A stretch of DNA of 64,000 nt from Okeania sp. KiyG1 (GCF_014132355.1 NZ_BLZO01000187.1:62001-126000); one strand, 5' to 3'; shown: positions 18,410-29,096, numbered from the stretch's first letter. Numbers and translations: made by a program. The notes: generated by a model not told the origin, from the sequence alone.

Positions 18410-20722
18410 ATGATTGAATGGTTAATGGCTTGGGGAGCTACTCAAGCAGTTGGGTTTATTGCTAAGGAAGTTATTGGAGAATTAGCAAAAGGTGCTGCTG
18501 AAGATTACGTTAAAGATTTTTTTAAGCAATGTCTTTCTGATAGTATTGGTCGCATAACAAAGAAAGAACCTTTACAAAAAGCTACAGCAGAAGCAATTAA
18601 AAAATTTTTAGAATTACTAGAGGAAGAATTAAAAGATGTTGGACTGGATGAAAGTCAATTAGAGCAGTATATTAAACCCTTAGAAAAGTTTCTTAAAAAT
18701 AAGTCAGTTTTAGAAATTCTGGGCAGTGCTTTTGATAATAATGTAAAAATTATAAATACTAATAAATTAGCTACTATTGGGAATCAAATTAACCCATCTT
18801 TACCAGATGATTTTGACTGGGAAGTAGTTGCTAAGAAATATAAAAGAAAGGTGAAAAAGATTATCGGAGAGTCGGATGAATTACGGAAAATATTAGATTC
18901 AGAAAATCTAGATAAACTGACAAGTCAAATTGAAATCAAACCAGAATTTGACTTAAAAAAACATCAAGAGGGAATTCGAGAAAGATATGGCAATCTCAGA
19001 CTAGACAGTTTAGATACTAAAGGTTATGCCTATAATGTCAAATTATGGCGAATGTTTATTCCTCAAAAAGTACGGGAGACTCAAGAATTTCTGCCTCAAG
19101 TTCATGAAATTCCGAAAGAGTATCAGCAGCGATTAAAAGAGACTGGACAATTAGAAACAGAACTTTCTCAAGAACAGTTGGAGAGTCTCCGGCGCAAATA
19201 TTTTGAGCAGCAGACTCGCTCGGTTTTAGAATTAGTAGAAGACAACAACTATAAGTATTTAGTAATTTTGGGCGACCCTGGTTCTGGTAAGTCTACTTTA
19301 TTACAATATATAGCTCTTCAGTGGACAAAATTATTACCGAAGGATTTGTCTTCTCATCCAATTCCTATATTAATTGAACTGCGAATTTATATTAGTAACT
19401 ATAATGATAATAAGTGTAAAAATTTTCTAGATTTTCTAGAACAAGGTAATGGAGTTATTTGTCGCCTTCCTCAACAGGAACTTCATGCAAAATTACAAAA
19501 TGGTGATGCATTTGTGATGTTTGATGGGTTAGATGAAGTTTTCGATCCTGGTAAACGAGAAGATGTAATTACTGATATTCATCGATTTACTAATGACTAT
19601 AAAGATGTGCGAGTTATTGTTACTTCGCGAGTGATTGGTTATAAACCACAAAGACTCCGAGATGCTGAATTTTATCATTTTATGTTGCAAGATTTGGATG
19701 AAAAGCAAATTGAGGATTTTATTGAGCGTTGGCATGAACTTACTTATAACAATGATGAAGAAAAGGAGTGGAGAAAAGAGCGCTTAGTACAAGCAATTAA
19801 GGGTTCTTCAGCTATTAAAGAAATAGCTGGAAATCCTCTATTACTAACTATGATGGCTATTATGAATCGTAATCAAGAACTGCCAAAAGATAAAGCCAAC
19901 CTATATACTAATTCTTCAGAACTTTTGTTAAAGTGGGATGTGGAAAGGGCACTTCGTAGAGCAAATATTGAATTAATCGATCTTGACTATATACAAGTTA
20001 AAGATAAGCAGGAAATATTGCGCCGGATGGCTGATTTTATGCAGAGAAATAAAGAAGGTTTTGCTGGTAATTTAATCAATGAGGATGATGTAGAAAGAAT
20101 TATCAAGGAATATCTAGAAAGTATAGATATTAAGAATGCAAGAATTATAGCTAGAGCGCTGGTCAAAGAATTACGGAATCGGAATTTTATTTTGTGTTTT
20201 GTCGGTGCAAAATATTATGCTTTTGTGCATCGGACTTTTTTGGAATTTTTCTGTGCTTGGAGTTTTGTTTGGCAGTTTAAGGAAACACGGGAGACTTCAA
20301 TAGATGAATTGAAAGATGATGTTTTTGGGAATCATTGGCGGGATGAAAAATGGCATGAGATTTTGCGATTAATTGCAGGAATGATTGATGCTAAGTTTGT
20401 GGGAGAAATTATTAATTATTTGATGGAACAAGATGGAAAAGAGGAAAGATTTATGAATTTATTTTTGGCGGGTAATTGTTTGTTTGAAGTAACGCACCCT
20501 CAGCCTATTTCTAAGATAGCTTCCGAGCTATTGAATAAGTTAAAAGATTTGACAAGTTATAATATTGATTATGATAGTGAAATTCGTACTCAAGCTGTAG
20601 CAATTGTAGCAGCAACTTGGAGGGATAACCCTTCAACTAAGACATGGCTTGAGGAGCTTGCAACATCTCACAATGATTTGAATGTGCAAGAGAAAGCAAA
20701 GGAAGAATTAGCTAATTTTTAG
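18410..20722 (+). CDS. NACHT-domain NTPase (copy 1)
   Basis: This is a STAND-class NTPase of 770 residues. Residues 1-110 form an alpha-helical domain of unknown type that starts with a hydrophobic WLMAWGATQAVGF segment. The NACHT core has Walker A GDPGSGKSTLLQY at about residue 288 and Walker B FVMFDGLDEVFD at about 367, then a TSR sensor-like strand (VIVTSRVIGY), AGNPLLLTMMA and the winged-helix motif VHRTFLEFFCAW. The C-terminus is short and ends after the first helices of a repeat region. Bacterial NACHT proteins of this size are often antiviral NLR-like sensors, which is inference here. The paralogue starts 28 bp downstream. If it was once longer, the missing part is the HEAT array present in copy 2. 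Confidence 0.88.
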   Translation: MIEWLMAWGATQAVGFIAKEVIGELAKGAAEDYVKDFFKQCLSDSIGRITKKEPLQKATAEAIKKFLELLEEELKDVGLDESQLEQYIKPLEKFLKNKSVLEILGSAFDNNVKIINTNKLATIGNQINPSLPDDFDWEVVAKKYKRKVKKIIGESDELRKILDSENLDKLTSQIEIKPEFDLKKHQEGIRERYGNLRLDSLDTKGYAYNVKLWRMFIPQKVRETQEFLPQVHEIPKEYQQRLKETGQLETELSQEQLESLRRKYFEQQTRSVLELVEDNNYKYLVILGDPGSGKSTLLQYIALQWTKLLPKDLSSHPIPILIELRIYISNYNDNKCKNFLDFLEQGNGVICRLPQQELHAKLQNGDAFVMFDGLDEVFDPGKREDVITDIHRFTNDYKDVRVIVTSRVIGYKPQRLRDAEFYHFMLQDLDEKQIEDFIERWHELTYNNDEEKEWRKERLVQAIKGSSAIKEIAGNPLLLTMMAIMNRNQELPKDKANLYTNSSELLLKWDVERALRRANIELIDLDYIQVKDKQEILRRMADFMQRNKEGFAGNLINEDDVERIIKEYLESIDIKNARIIARALVKELRNRNFILCFVGAKYYAFVHRTFLEFFCAWSFVWQFKETRETSIDELKDDVFGNHWRDEKWHEILRLIAGMIDAKFVGEIINYLMEQDGKEERFMNLFLAGNCLFEVTHPQPISKIASELLNKLKDLTSYNIDYDSEIRTQAVAIVAATWRDNPSTKTWLEELATSHNDLNVQEKAKEELANF

Positions 20723-20750
20723 TGCATGAAATGTCAAGAGCTTAAATAAT

Positions 20751-23700
20751 ATGATGAAATGGCTAATCACCTGGGGAGCTACTCAAGGGGTGGGATTTTT
20801 TCTTAGCGAAGTTATCAGAGAAGTAGCTAAACGTGCGGCTGAAGACTACGTCAAATATTTTTTTAAGCTACTTATTTCTGACCTTAATGGTAGCCTGATA
20901 AATACAAAACTTTTAGAAAAAGCAACTATAGAAGCAATCAAAGAATTTTTGCAATTGGTCAAGCAAGAATTAGAAGATGTTGGATTAGATGAAAATCAAT
21001 TAGAACAGTATATTGAACCCTTAGAAAAGTTCATTAAAAATCAATCAGTTTTAGCAATTTTAGGTAGTGCATTTGATAATAATGTCAAAATTTTAGATAC
21101 TAATAAACTAGCTACTACCTGGGATAAAATTAATCGACCTTTACCAGATGATTTTGACTGGGAATTAGTTGCCAAGCAATATCAGAGAAGGGTGAAAAAG
21201 ATTATTCGAGAGTCGGATGAATTACGGGAAATATTAGACTCAAAAAATCTGGATAAATTGGCAAATCAAAACACTGAAATTAGACCAGAATTTGACCTCG
21301 AAAAATATCAGGAGGGAATCCGAGAACAATATGGCAATCTGAAATTAGAAAGTTTAGATACCAGTGGTTATGCCTATAATCAATTGAAATTATGGCGAAT
21401 GTTTATTCCTCAAAATGTCCGGGAATCTCAGGAGTTTCTGCCTCAAGTACATGAAATTCCTAAAGAATATCGGCAGCGATTAAAGGAGACTGGACAGTTT
21501 GGGGAGGATTTTTCTCAAGAACAATTGGAAGGTCTCCGTCGGAGATATTTAGACCGACCTATTCGTTCGGTTTTAGAGTTAGTTGAAGATAGAAATTATC
21601 AATATTTAGTGATTTTGGGAGACCCTGGTTCTGGTAAGTCTACTCTATTACAATATATTGCTCTACAATGGGCAGAATTACCTCGGAAAGATTTGCCTTT
21701 ACAGCCAATTCCTATATTAATTGAACTACGGACTTATGCTAGGAACCATGATGCTAATAAATGCCAAAATTTTCTGGATTTTCTGGAAAAAGGTAGCGGC
21801 ATAACTTGTCAATTACCTCAACAGGAACTCCATACAAAGTTACAAAATGGCGATGCTATTGTGATGTTTGATGGATTAGATGAAGTTTTTAATCCTGCTA
21901 AACGAGAGGAGGTAATAACTGATATTAATCGATTTACTAATGACTATAAAAATGTCCAAATTATTGTCACTTCGCGGGTCATTGGTTATAAACCACAAAA
22001 ACTCCGGGATGCTGAATTTAGTCATTTTATTTTGCAAGATTTGGAAGCCGAACAAATTGAGGATTTTATTCAACGTTGGCATAATTGGACTTATCTGGAT
22101 GAGGCGGAAAAAGATAGAAAAAGGGAAAGGTTAAAACGAGCAATTCAGGATTATCCAGCTATCAAGGAATTGGCAGGAAATCCCCTTTTATTAACTATGA
22201 TGGCTATTCTGAATCGAAATCAAGAATTGCCGAGAGATAGAGCCGAACTTTATAATCAAGCTTCGCGGGTTTTATTACATCAATGGGATATAGAAAGAGC
22301 ATTAGTTGATGCAAAGATTGACCCGATAACTATTGACTATAAAGATAAACAGGCAATTTTGCGTCGAGTTGCTCATTTTATGCAGGGAAATATTGCAGGT
22401 TTAGCTGGTAATTTGATTTCTGAAAATGATTTAGAAAGGATTATTAAAGATTATCTCAAAAGTGTAGATATTAATAATGCAAAAATTTGGGCTAAGGTGT
22501 TGATGGAACAGTTGCGGAGTCGGAATTTTATTTTATGTTTTGTTGGCGCTGAATATTATGCTTTTGTGCATCGAACTTTTTTGGAATATTTCTGTGCTTG
22601 GAGTTTTGTTTGGCAGTTTAAGGAAACACAAACTATTTCAATGGATAGGTTGATCAATGATGTTTTTGATAAGCATTGGCAGGATGAAAAATGGCATGAG
22701 GTTTTGCGGTTAGTTGCGGGGATGATTGATGCTAAGTTTGTGGGAGAAATTATTAGTTATTTGATGGAGCAAGACGGGGAAGAGGAAAAGTTTCTGAATT
22801 TATTTTTAGCTGGCAAGTGTTTGTTTGAAGTTAGGAGTCGTCAGAGTATTGGTGATGTGGGAAATCGGTTATTAAATGAGTTAAAAAATTTGACTGGGTA
22901 TGATCTTGATTATTCTTACGAACCTTATGACAGTTACTCTCAAGAAATTTATCAGAAAAATGCAGCCTTAGTTCGTGAAATTCGTACTCAAGCTGTGGAA
23001 GTGGTAGCTGCAACCTGGAGGGATGACTCTTTAACCTATACTTGCCTTAAACAATGGTTAATGTCTGATGAAAATTGGGATGTGCGACTTGAAGCACTGC
23101 GACAAATTGCTAGTGGTTGGAAACATGAACTGGGAATTTTAGAATTACTTAAACAAAGGGTAGTGTCTGATGAAAATTGGGATGTGCGACGTGAAGCACT
23201 GCGACAAATTACTAGTGGTTGGAAACATGAACCAGGGATTTTAGAATTACTCAAACAATGGTTAGTGTCTGATGAAAATTGGGATGTGCGACTTGAAGCA
23301 CTGCGACAAATTGCTAGTGGTTGGAAAGATGAACCGGGAATTTTAGAATTACTCAAACAAAGGGTAGTGTCTGATGAAAATTGGAATGTACGACGTGAAG
23401 CAGTGCAACAAATAGCTAGTGGTTGGAAAGATGAACCGGGAATTTTAGAATTACTCAAACAAAGGGTAGTGTCTGATGAAAATTGGGATGTGCGACTTGA
23501 AGCACTGCGACAAATTGCTACTGTTTGGAAAGATGAACCGAGAATTTTAGAATTACTCAAACAATGGGTAGTGTCTGATGAAAATTGGGATGTGCGACGT
23601 GAAGTAGTGCGACAAATTGCTACTGTTTGGAAAGATGAACCGGGAATTTTAGAATTACTCAAACAATGGGTAGAGTTTGATGATAATTCGGATGTGCGAC

Positions 23701-24365
23701 TTGAAGTAGTGCGACAAATTGCTACTGTTTGGAAAGATAAACCGGGAATTTTAGAATTACTCAAACAAAGGGTAGTGTCCGATGAAAATTGGTATGTGCG
23801 ACTTGAAGCACTAAGACAAATAGCTACTAAACATGAACCGGGAATTTTAGAATTACTCAAACAAAGGGTAGAGTCTGATGATGATTTGGATGTGCGAGTT
23901 GAAGCACTGCGACAAATTGCTAGTGGTTGGAAAGATGAACCGGGAACTTTAGAATTACTCAAGCAGTGGGTAGAGTTTGATGATAATTCGGATGTGCGAC
24001 GTGAAGCACTGCGACAAATTGCTAGTGGTTGGAAAGATGAACCGGGAATTTTAGAATTACTCAAGCAGTGGGTAGAGTTTGATGATAATTCGGATGTGCG
24101 ACGTGAAGCACTGCAACAAATTGCTAGTGGTTGGAAAAATGAGTCGGGAATTTTTGAGTTGTTTTATCACACCGCCCTCAATGACTCCTTTCAACGTGAA
24201 AATGACTTTCAAGACAACCCTCGACAAACAGCACTAGAAGCAATAGTCAAACATTACCCAGACAATCCGCAAACCCTCCCGCTATTACAAGACAGAGCAG
24301 AAAATGACCCAGACGAACAACTGCGGGAGTGGGCAAAAAAGAAATTACAGCAATTAGAGAATTAG
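20751..24365 (+). CDS. NACHT-domain NTPase with C-terminal HEAT-like repeat array (copy 2)
   Basis: This is the 1204-residue paralogue of the upstream protein, with the same helical N-terminus, Walker A (GDPGSGKSTLLQY, about residue 290), Walker B (IVMFDGLDEVFN) and VHRTFLEYFCAW. After about residue 765 come eleven units of 34 residues (one of 32) with the pattern LLKQ-x2-x-SDENW-DVR-x-EALRQIASGWKDEPGILE, then two degenerate units. Variation is concentrated in a few positions (W/R, V/L, S/F, EN/DN). HEAT-like solenoids bind proteins or nucleic acids, so this is probably the sensor domain. The gene is 28 bp from copy 1 and likely co-transcribed. A defence role is inference; no effector motif could be recognised. 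Confidence 0.9.
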   Translation: MMKWLITWGATQGVGFFLSEVIREVAKRAAEDYVKYFFKLLISDLNGSLINTKLLEKATIEAIKEFLQLVKQELEDVGLDENQLEQYIEPLEKFIKNQSVLAILGSAFDNNVKILDTNKLATTWDKINRPLPDDFDWELVAKQYQRRVKKIIRESDELREILDSKNLDKLANQNTEIRPEFDLEKYQEGIREQYGNLKLESLDTSGYAYNQLKLWRMFIPQNVRESQEFLPQVHEIPKEYRQRLKETGQFGEDFSQEQLEGLRRRYLDRPIRSVLELVEDRNYQYLVILGDPGSGKSTLLQYIALQWAELPRKDLPLQPIPILIELRTYARNHDANKCQNFLDFLEKGSGITCQLPQQELHTKLQNGDAIVMFDGLDEVFNPAKREEVITDINRFTNDYKNVQIIVTSRVIGYKPQKLRDAEFSHFILQDLEAEQIEDFIQRWHNWTYLDEAEKDRKRERLKRAIQDYPAIKELAGNPLLLTMMAILNRNQELPRDRAELYNQASRVLLHQWDIERALVDAKIDPITIDYKDKQAILRRVAHFMQGNIAGLAGNLISENDLERIIKDYLKSVDINNAKIWAKVLMEQLRSRNFILCFVGAEYYAFVHRTFLEYFCAWSFVWQFKETQTISMDRLINDVFDKHWQDEKWHEVLRLVAGMIDAKFVGEIISYLMEQDGEEEKFLNLFLAGKCLFEVRSRQSIGDVGNRLLNELKNLTGYDLDYSYEPYDSYSQEIYQKNAALVREIRTQAVEVVAATWRDDSLTYTCLKQWLMSDENWDVRLEALRQIASGWKHELGILELLKQRVVSDENWDVRREALRQITSGWKHEPGILELLKQWLVSDENWDVRLEALRQIASGWKDEPGILELLKQRVVSDENWNVRREAVQQIASGWKDEPGILELLKQRVVSDENWDVRLEALRQIATVWKDEPRILELLKQWVVSDENWDVRREVVRQIATVWKDEPGILELLKQWVEFDDNSDVRLEVVRQIATVWKDKPGILELLKQRVVSDENWYVRLEALRQIATKHEPGILELLKQRVESDDDLDVRVEALRQIASGWKDEPGTLELLKQWVEFDDNSDVRREALRQIASGWKDEPGILELLKQWVEFDDNSDVRREALQQIASGWKNESGIFELFYHTALNDSFQRENDFQDNPRQTALEAIVKHYPDNPQTLPLLQDRAENDPDEQLREWAKKKLQQLEN
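23043..24158 (+). repeat. Eleven tandem 102-bp coding repeats (HEAT-like units)
   Basis: Ten units of 102 bp and one of 96 bp (the eighth, lacking two codons) lie in phase inside the NACHT gene. Nucleotide identity between units is so high that the antisense strand is open for 342 codons, an artefact of the repetition. Such an array expands and contracts by recombination and is a likely site of strain variation or assembly collapse. Confidence 0.9.
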
Positions 24366-24603
24366 TCCAGGTCAGATTTTTCGCTTTTGTTGGGTTGCGC
24401 TGCCGCTTAACCCAACCTACTGGACTGACACAGCTAATTTTATGGATTAGATTATTGGGGTGGGGGCGGGTTTACTCAGTCGTGGGTGACACCATTAACT
24501 TGACGCGGAACCCGCAGATTATTGGGGTGGGGGCGGGTTTACCCAGTCGTGGGTGACACCATTAACTTGACGCGGAACCCGCCCCTACTACTGATAACTG
24601 AAA
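24366..24603. repeat. Two direct copies of the GGGGCGGGTT palindromic repeat
   Basis: Between the convergent genes lies the common GGGTTGCGCTGCCGCTTAAC spacer sequence, followed by two almost identical units (about 24463-24529 and 24530-24590). Each has GGGGGCGGGTTTAC, CGTGGGTGACACCATTAAC and GCGGAACCCGC, so each can fold into a long hairpin. No terminator with a T-run was identified. Confidence 0.7.
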
Positions 24604-25191
24604 TTACCTCGCTCCTGCTTCAATGGCAGAATTAGCCATTTTTTTCAAAGTCTCCCCCTCAATTTCTGGACTTTGACCAACTCCTTTTAAAGATATACGA
24701 TAGAATACTCCTTGATATTCCCACCCAATAATTGGAGGCGCACAAGATGCTCCACAAGTTAAAGGTCTAAAATATCCTTTAATGTCTTGTACTAAACTCA
24801 ATTCTCGACTAAATTCATCATCTAAAGGTTTGCCTCCTTTTTCTCCACTCATATAACCAATGGAGCAAGCATTAGCACTACAATCTTTTTCAAAAGCCAA
24901 AGTTATTTCATAACCATTATTTGTGCCTTTCCCATCAACATAAATTTGATTATCTGTGCCTGTAATTAATAATTCACTCGGAAGTAAAATTGGCACCTTA
25001 GTTTCTTGTTTAATTTTCGGTAAAATCTCCGTTAATTCTGCCGCGACTGGTTGAGAATTTTGTGTCAATAACTGACTTGTTACTGGATTAATTTGATAAT
25101 TTGATAGTCTCACAATAGGTTGTTTCCAACCCATAGATATTGTGAGGTAGGTCAACAAAATTATATTTTCAAAGGGAATAATAATAGACAT
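24604..25191 (-). CDS. Hypothetical exported protein
   Basis: I do not recognise the family. The 195-residue product begins with a hydrophobic segment (IIIPFENIILLTYLTISMGW) that could be a signal or membrane anchor. It continues with a beta-rich domain (ILLPSELLITGTDNQIYVDG, YEITLAFEKDC) containing two cysteine pairs (CSANAC and CGASC). The shape suggests a periplasmic or cell-surface protein stabilised by disulfides. It is convergent with the NACHT genes and flanked by repeats. The start at 25191 is an ATG just before repeat-rich DNA. Confidence 0.6.
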   Translation of the reverse strand: MSIIIPFENIILLTYLTISMGWKQPIVRLSNYQINPVTSQLLTQNSQPVAAELTEILPKIKQETKVPILLPSELLITGTDNQIYVDGKGTNNGYEITLAFEKDCSANACSIGYMSGEKGGKPLDDEFSRELSLVQDIKGYFRPLTCGASCAPPIIGWEYQGVFYRISLKGVGQSPEIEGETLKKMANSAIEAGAR

Positions 25192-25867
25192 AGTTAAATA
25201 AAGAAGGAAGAAGAAAGAAGGAAGAAGGAAGAAGGAAAAAGAGAGAGGGAAGAAGACTTTAGTTTTCTAGTCTAGTGCTACATCACTCGCCCCCTAAATC
25301 CCCCAAAATTGGGGGACTAGAGCAAGCAAATTGACTCTTGTTCCCCCCAAACTTGGCTTGCTCGGGGGGCAAATTTCAGGGTTAAAAAAGAAGGAAAAAG
25401 AGAGAAGTAAGAAGTAAGAAGGAAGAAGAAAGAGGGAAGAAGACTTTAGTTTTCTAGTGCTATATCACTCGCCCCCTAAATCCCCCAATTTTGGGGGACT
25501 AGAGCAAGCAAATTGGCTTTTGTTCCCCCCAAACTTGGGGGGCTAGGGGGGCAAATTTCAGTGTTAAAAAAGAAGGAAAAAGGGATAGGGAAGAAGTAAG
25601 AAGGAAGAAATAAAAAGATAGGTGGAAGAAGACTTTAGTTTTGAAGCAAATTGACTCTTGTTCCCCCCAAACTTGGCTTGCTCGGGGGGCAAATTTCAGT
25701 ACCCAACAATAGTAAGGTTGTGTTGGGTTTCCCTCCGGGAAGCTCCGCTAACACTGCCGTTTAACCCAACCTACTGGACTCCTTTTACTTACGTTTAGGA
25801 GCGGGGGCGGGTTTACTCAGCCATGGGTGACACCGTTAACTTGACGTGGAACCCGCCCCTACTTCTG
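25192..25867. repeat. Repeat-filled spacer
   Basis: Period-7 GAAGGAA runs alternate with three copies of a ~95-bp unit (about 25286-25382, 25467-25563 and a shorter 25640-25700). Each full unit includes CGCCCCCTAAATCCCCCAA, a GGGGGACTAGAGCAAGC segment and CCCCCCAAACTTGG. At 25796-25862 is another copy of the GGGGCGGGTT palindromic repeat, ending at the stop of the ABC-F gene. No coding potential was seen. Confidence 0.7.
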
Positions 25868-27586
25868 TTACTTACGTTTAGCCGCCGCTTTCTCCTGATC
25901 TTTCTGTTTCTTCTTAGCAGCTTTCTCAGCTTTCTTAGCAGCTTTTTCAGCCATAATCTTTGCCACTCTTTCTGCCTCTTTTTCCTCCTCAATCTTATCT
26001 AAATAATAATGATAATCTCCTAAATAAACTTGAAAATCACCATCACGAATTTCCACAATTTTATTTGCTACCTGAGAAATAAAATAACGGTCGTGAGAAA
26101 CAATAACTACAGTTCCATCATAATTTTTCAAAGCTTCTTCCAACATTTCCTTTGCTGGAATATCCAAATGATTTGTTGGCTCATCAAGTAACATAAAATT
26201 ACCTGGTTTAAGTAACATTTTTGCTAAAGCTAAACGTGCCTTTTCACCACCACTTAAAGCAGCTACTTTTTTAAATACCGTCTCACCACTAAATAAGAAA
26301 TTACCAAGTAAAGTTCTTACCTCTTCATTTTTCCATTCCGGCACTTCATCATGGATAGTTTCCATCACATTTTTTTTCAGGTCTAAAGCTTCTGCTTGAT
26401 TTTGCTCAAAATAACTAGGAATAACATTATGATTACCTAATTTCACAGTTCCTTCTGTGGGTTCTTCCATTCCCATAATCATCCGTAAAATAGTAGATTT
26501 TCCACAACCATTCGGCCCCAAAAAAGCAATCCGGTCGCCTCTTTCTATCTCTAAATTTGCTCCTAAAAATAAAATTTTATCCCCATAAGTATGAACTAAG
26601 TCTTTAATTGTTACTACCTCTCTACCACTACGGGGTGCTGGAGGAAAACGGAAACTTAAACTTCTTAATCCTGCTACGGGCGCTTCTACAAGTTCTACTT
26701 TTTCTAATTGTTTTTCTCTACTTTTTGCCTGGGTACTCCGAGTAGCACTAGCGCGAAAACGTTCCACAAAAGCTTGTTGTTTTTCTATTTCTTTTTGTTG
26801 TCGTTCATAAGTACTCAGTTGTGCCGCTTGATTTTCTAACTTTTGTTGTAAATAAGCCGAATAATTACCCAAATAAGTATTAGAAACACCTCGTTCTGTC
26901 TCCACAATTTGAGTCGAAAGACGGTCAAGAAATTCCCGGTCATGGGAAACTATCACCATGGGAGTAGTTAATTTTTTCAAATAATCCTCCAACCATTCAA
27001 TTGTTTCTAAATCTAAGTGGTTCGTAGGTTCGTCCAATAATAATATATCTGGATTTTGTAAGAGAATTTTACCCAAACTCATACGCATTTGCCAACCACC
27101 ACTAAAAGCACTAACCAAGCGATCGCCATCTTCCGGTTCAAATCCCATTTCGGGCAATATTTTCTCAATTTCTGCATCTAGTCCATAACCATTTAAACCT
27201 TCAAATTGTCGTTGTAAACGGTCTAATTTATGTATCAATTCATCCAACTCTTCTGGAGTAGCAGTTTCCATTTCTTGCTGTACTTTTTGTATAGATTCAT
27301 GGATTTCATTTACCTCTTTAAATACCCTCCAAAATTCTTCTCTCACAGTACGGTTAGGGTCTACTTCAAACTCTTGATTTAAGTAAGCAATTTCTAAACT
27401 AGCAGGACGAATAATTTCTCCAGAAGAAGGTTCTATTTCCCCAGTAATAATTTTTAATTGAGTAGATTTTCCTGCCCCATTTACACCCACTAACCCAATG
27501 CGATCGCCTGGTTTAACCTCCCAGTTAACATCTTTAAGAACAACACCTGTAGGATAAATTTTACTTATATGTTCTAATCTCAGCAT
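25868..27586 (-). CDS. ABC-F family ATPase (ribosome-associated type)
   Basis: This is a soluble twin-ATPase protein without membrane domains. ABC-F proteins act at the ribosomal E site in translation quality control or antibiotic resistance. Domain 1 has Walker A GVNGAGKSTQLK, signature FSGGWQMR and Walker B ILLLDEPTNHLD. An arm/linker region (KQQAFVERFRASATRSTQAKSR) connects to domain 2, with GPNGCGKSTILR, LSGGEKARLALAK and FMLLDEPTNHLD. The tail is very rich in Lys and Ala (AEKAAKKAEKAAKKK-like), typical of an RNA-binding C-terminal extension. The length of 572 aa is normal. The start ATG at 27586 gives MLRLEHISKIY, the classical beginning. The subfamily (Uup/YheS/YdiF) is not resolved. 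Confidence 0.93.
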   Translation of the reverse strand: MLRLEHISKIYPTGVVLKDVNWEVKPGDRIGLVGVNGAGKSTQLKIITGEIEPSSGEIIRPASLEIAYLNQEFEVDPNRTVREEFWRVFKEVNEIHESIQKVQQEMETATPEELDELIHKLDRLQRQFEGLNGYGLDAEIEKILPEMGFEPEDGDRLVSAFSGGWQMRMSLGKILLQNPDILLLDEPTNHLDLETIEWLEDYLKKLTTPMVIVSHDREFLDRLSTQIVETERGVSNTYLGNYSAYLQQKLENQAAQLSTYERQQKEIEKQQAFVERFRASATRSTQAKSREKQLEKVELVEAPVAGLRSLSFRFPPAPRSGREVVTIKDLVHTYGDKILFLGANLEIERGDRIAFLGPNGCGKSTILRMIMGMEEPTEGTVKLGNHNVIPSYFEQNQAEALDLKKNVMETIHDEVPEWKNEEVRTLLGNFLFSGETVFKKVAALSGGEKARLALAKMLLKPGNFMLLDEPTNHLDIPAKEMLEEALKNYDGTVVIVSHDRYFISQVANKIVEIRDGDFQVYLGDYHYYLDKIEEEKEAERVAKIMAEKAAKKAEKAAKKKQKDQEKAAAKRK

Positions 27587-29096
27587 TTATAATTAGTCTC
27601 CAAGTTTAGGTTAAGAGCAAGTTATGTTTTTCATGGCCAAATCATTAATATTGGCTCTTATAGCAGAAGGAAGAAGGAAGAAGGAAGAAGGAAGAAGGAA
27701 GAGGGAAGAAGGAAAAATCTTCCGTTGTCTGAGTTTTAAGCTTTTGATATGTCCGCGCCCTTTCCTTCGACTGCTATAGATAATGTTTAAGCTTAACAAT
27801 TTTTAATTATATTTTATACATCAATTCAGTTATTGCAATTCCCAAAAAGCGTGAGATACAAAATTCCTTTGTTTTAGGGAGTAGGTCATTTCAGTTATCA
27901 GTTATCAGTCATCAGTGATCCAGAGTCATTTCATTCTAGATTTTGGCAATAAATTTATTTATTTTTAGACAGCAAAAGATAAATTTCCTAAAGCTTGAAA
28001 TAAGGTGGCTTCCTCAATACATAAAATGGCACAGTTTTAGATTGAAATAGCCCTATCAGTTATCAGTATTTTGAGAATATTTTAATTACCTATTTTTCCG
28101 TTTATTGTTCCTCTCTTAAAATCGGTATTCACTGACAAAAAATATTAGATTTATTGAGGACTTCAGTTATTAAGTAATAGGTCATGGTTATTCATTAATT
28201 GATAACTGATAATGGATAATTGATAATTACCTCTGGTTAAAACCGCTACGGAATTGAATATAAGGAAATATTATTTCTTCTCTTGGTCGATTGGATATGG
28301 CGAGGAGACCCTTCCCTCCGGGACGCTACGCGTTAACGTAGTGGACCGACACAGCTAAAATGGTGCAATAGATTTTTGTTTCTAGTGGACCGACACAGCT
28401 AAAATGGTGCAATAGATTTTTGTTTCTAGGTGTCTTTATCTCCCAATCTCCCCATCCCCCATCCCCCATCTCCCCATCTCCCCATCTAATGCACCATTTA
28501 AGGTGTGTCAGTCTAGTAGTGGACCGACACAGCTAAAACTGTGCAATAGATTTTGTTTCTAGGTGTCTTTATCTCCCAATCTCCCCATCCCCCCATCCCC
28601 CATCTCCCCATCTAATGCACTATTTAAGTTGTGTCAGTCTAGTAGTTGTGCGTTAGCAAACGCCATCCCACCCTACGGGAAGCTGCGCTAACGACCGCTG
28701 TCTTGGTCGATTGGATATGGCGAGGGGACCTCGCCATCCCTCGACCGCTTTTTTCCCTTAAAAGGGAAGGCTTCAAGGCGCGAATTATTTAATTATTAAT
28801 TATTAATTATTAATTATTAATTATTCGGTAATGTTTTTAGTAATTATTTGGTAAGCATTTCCTCCGGAATGCTGCGCAAAAAGCCGTCAGCGCTTCCCTG
28901 CGGGATGCTACGCAAACAGCGTTCAGCTATTGCTTTTAGTTTTAGATAAAAGCTTTAGTAATTGAGGCAGAATTTATACTTACTACCAAAGTCGGCTGAA
29001 ACAGTCTATCCATAAAATTAAAAACTATCATAAGTTCTAGACATTCATAATATAATTGCTATATTTTTTGATACACTTCAGATATTTTATTCTTTC
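27587..29096. repeat. 1.5-kb gene-free region of dispersed repeats
   Basis: 27666-27715 is a GAAGGAA heptamer run. Three units starting AGTGGACCGACACAGC lie at about 28341, 28385 and 28518, two of them followed by TCTCCCCATC octamer-like runs and CTAATGCACC. 28222-28310 is near-identical to 33215-33300 (ACCTCTGGTTAAAACCGC ... CTTGGTCGATTGGATATGG), and a related tail (CTTAAAAGGGAAGGCTT) follows at about 28755. TTATTAA runs lie at 28790-28825. No ORF with coding character was found on either strand. Confidence 0.7.

Noticed and set aside
23036-24064. 342-codon minus-strand ORF (LSNSKIPGSSFQPLAICRSA repeats)
   Set aside because: It is the antisense of the 102-bp HEAT-repeat array; the period is a multiple of three, so one stop-free unit makes the whole strand open.
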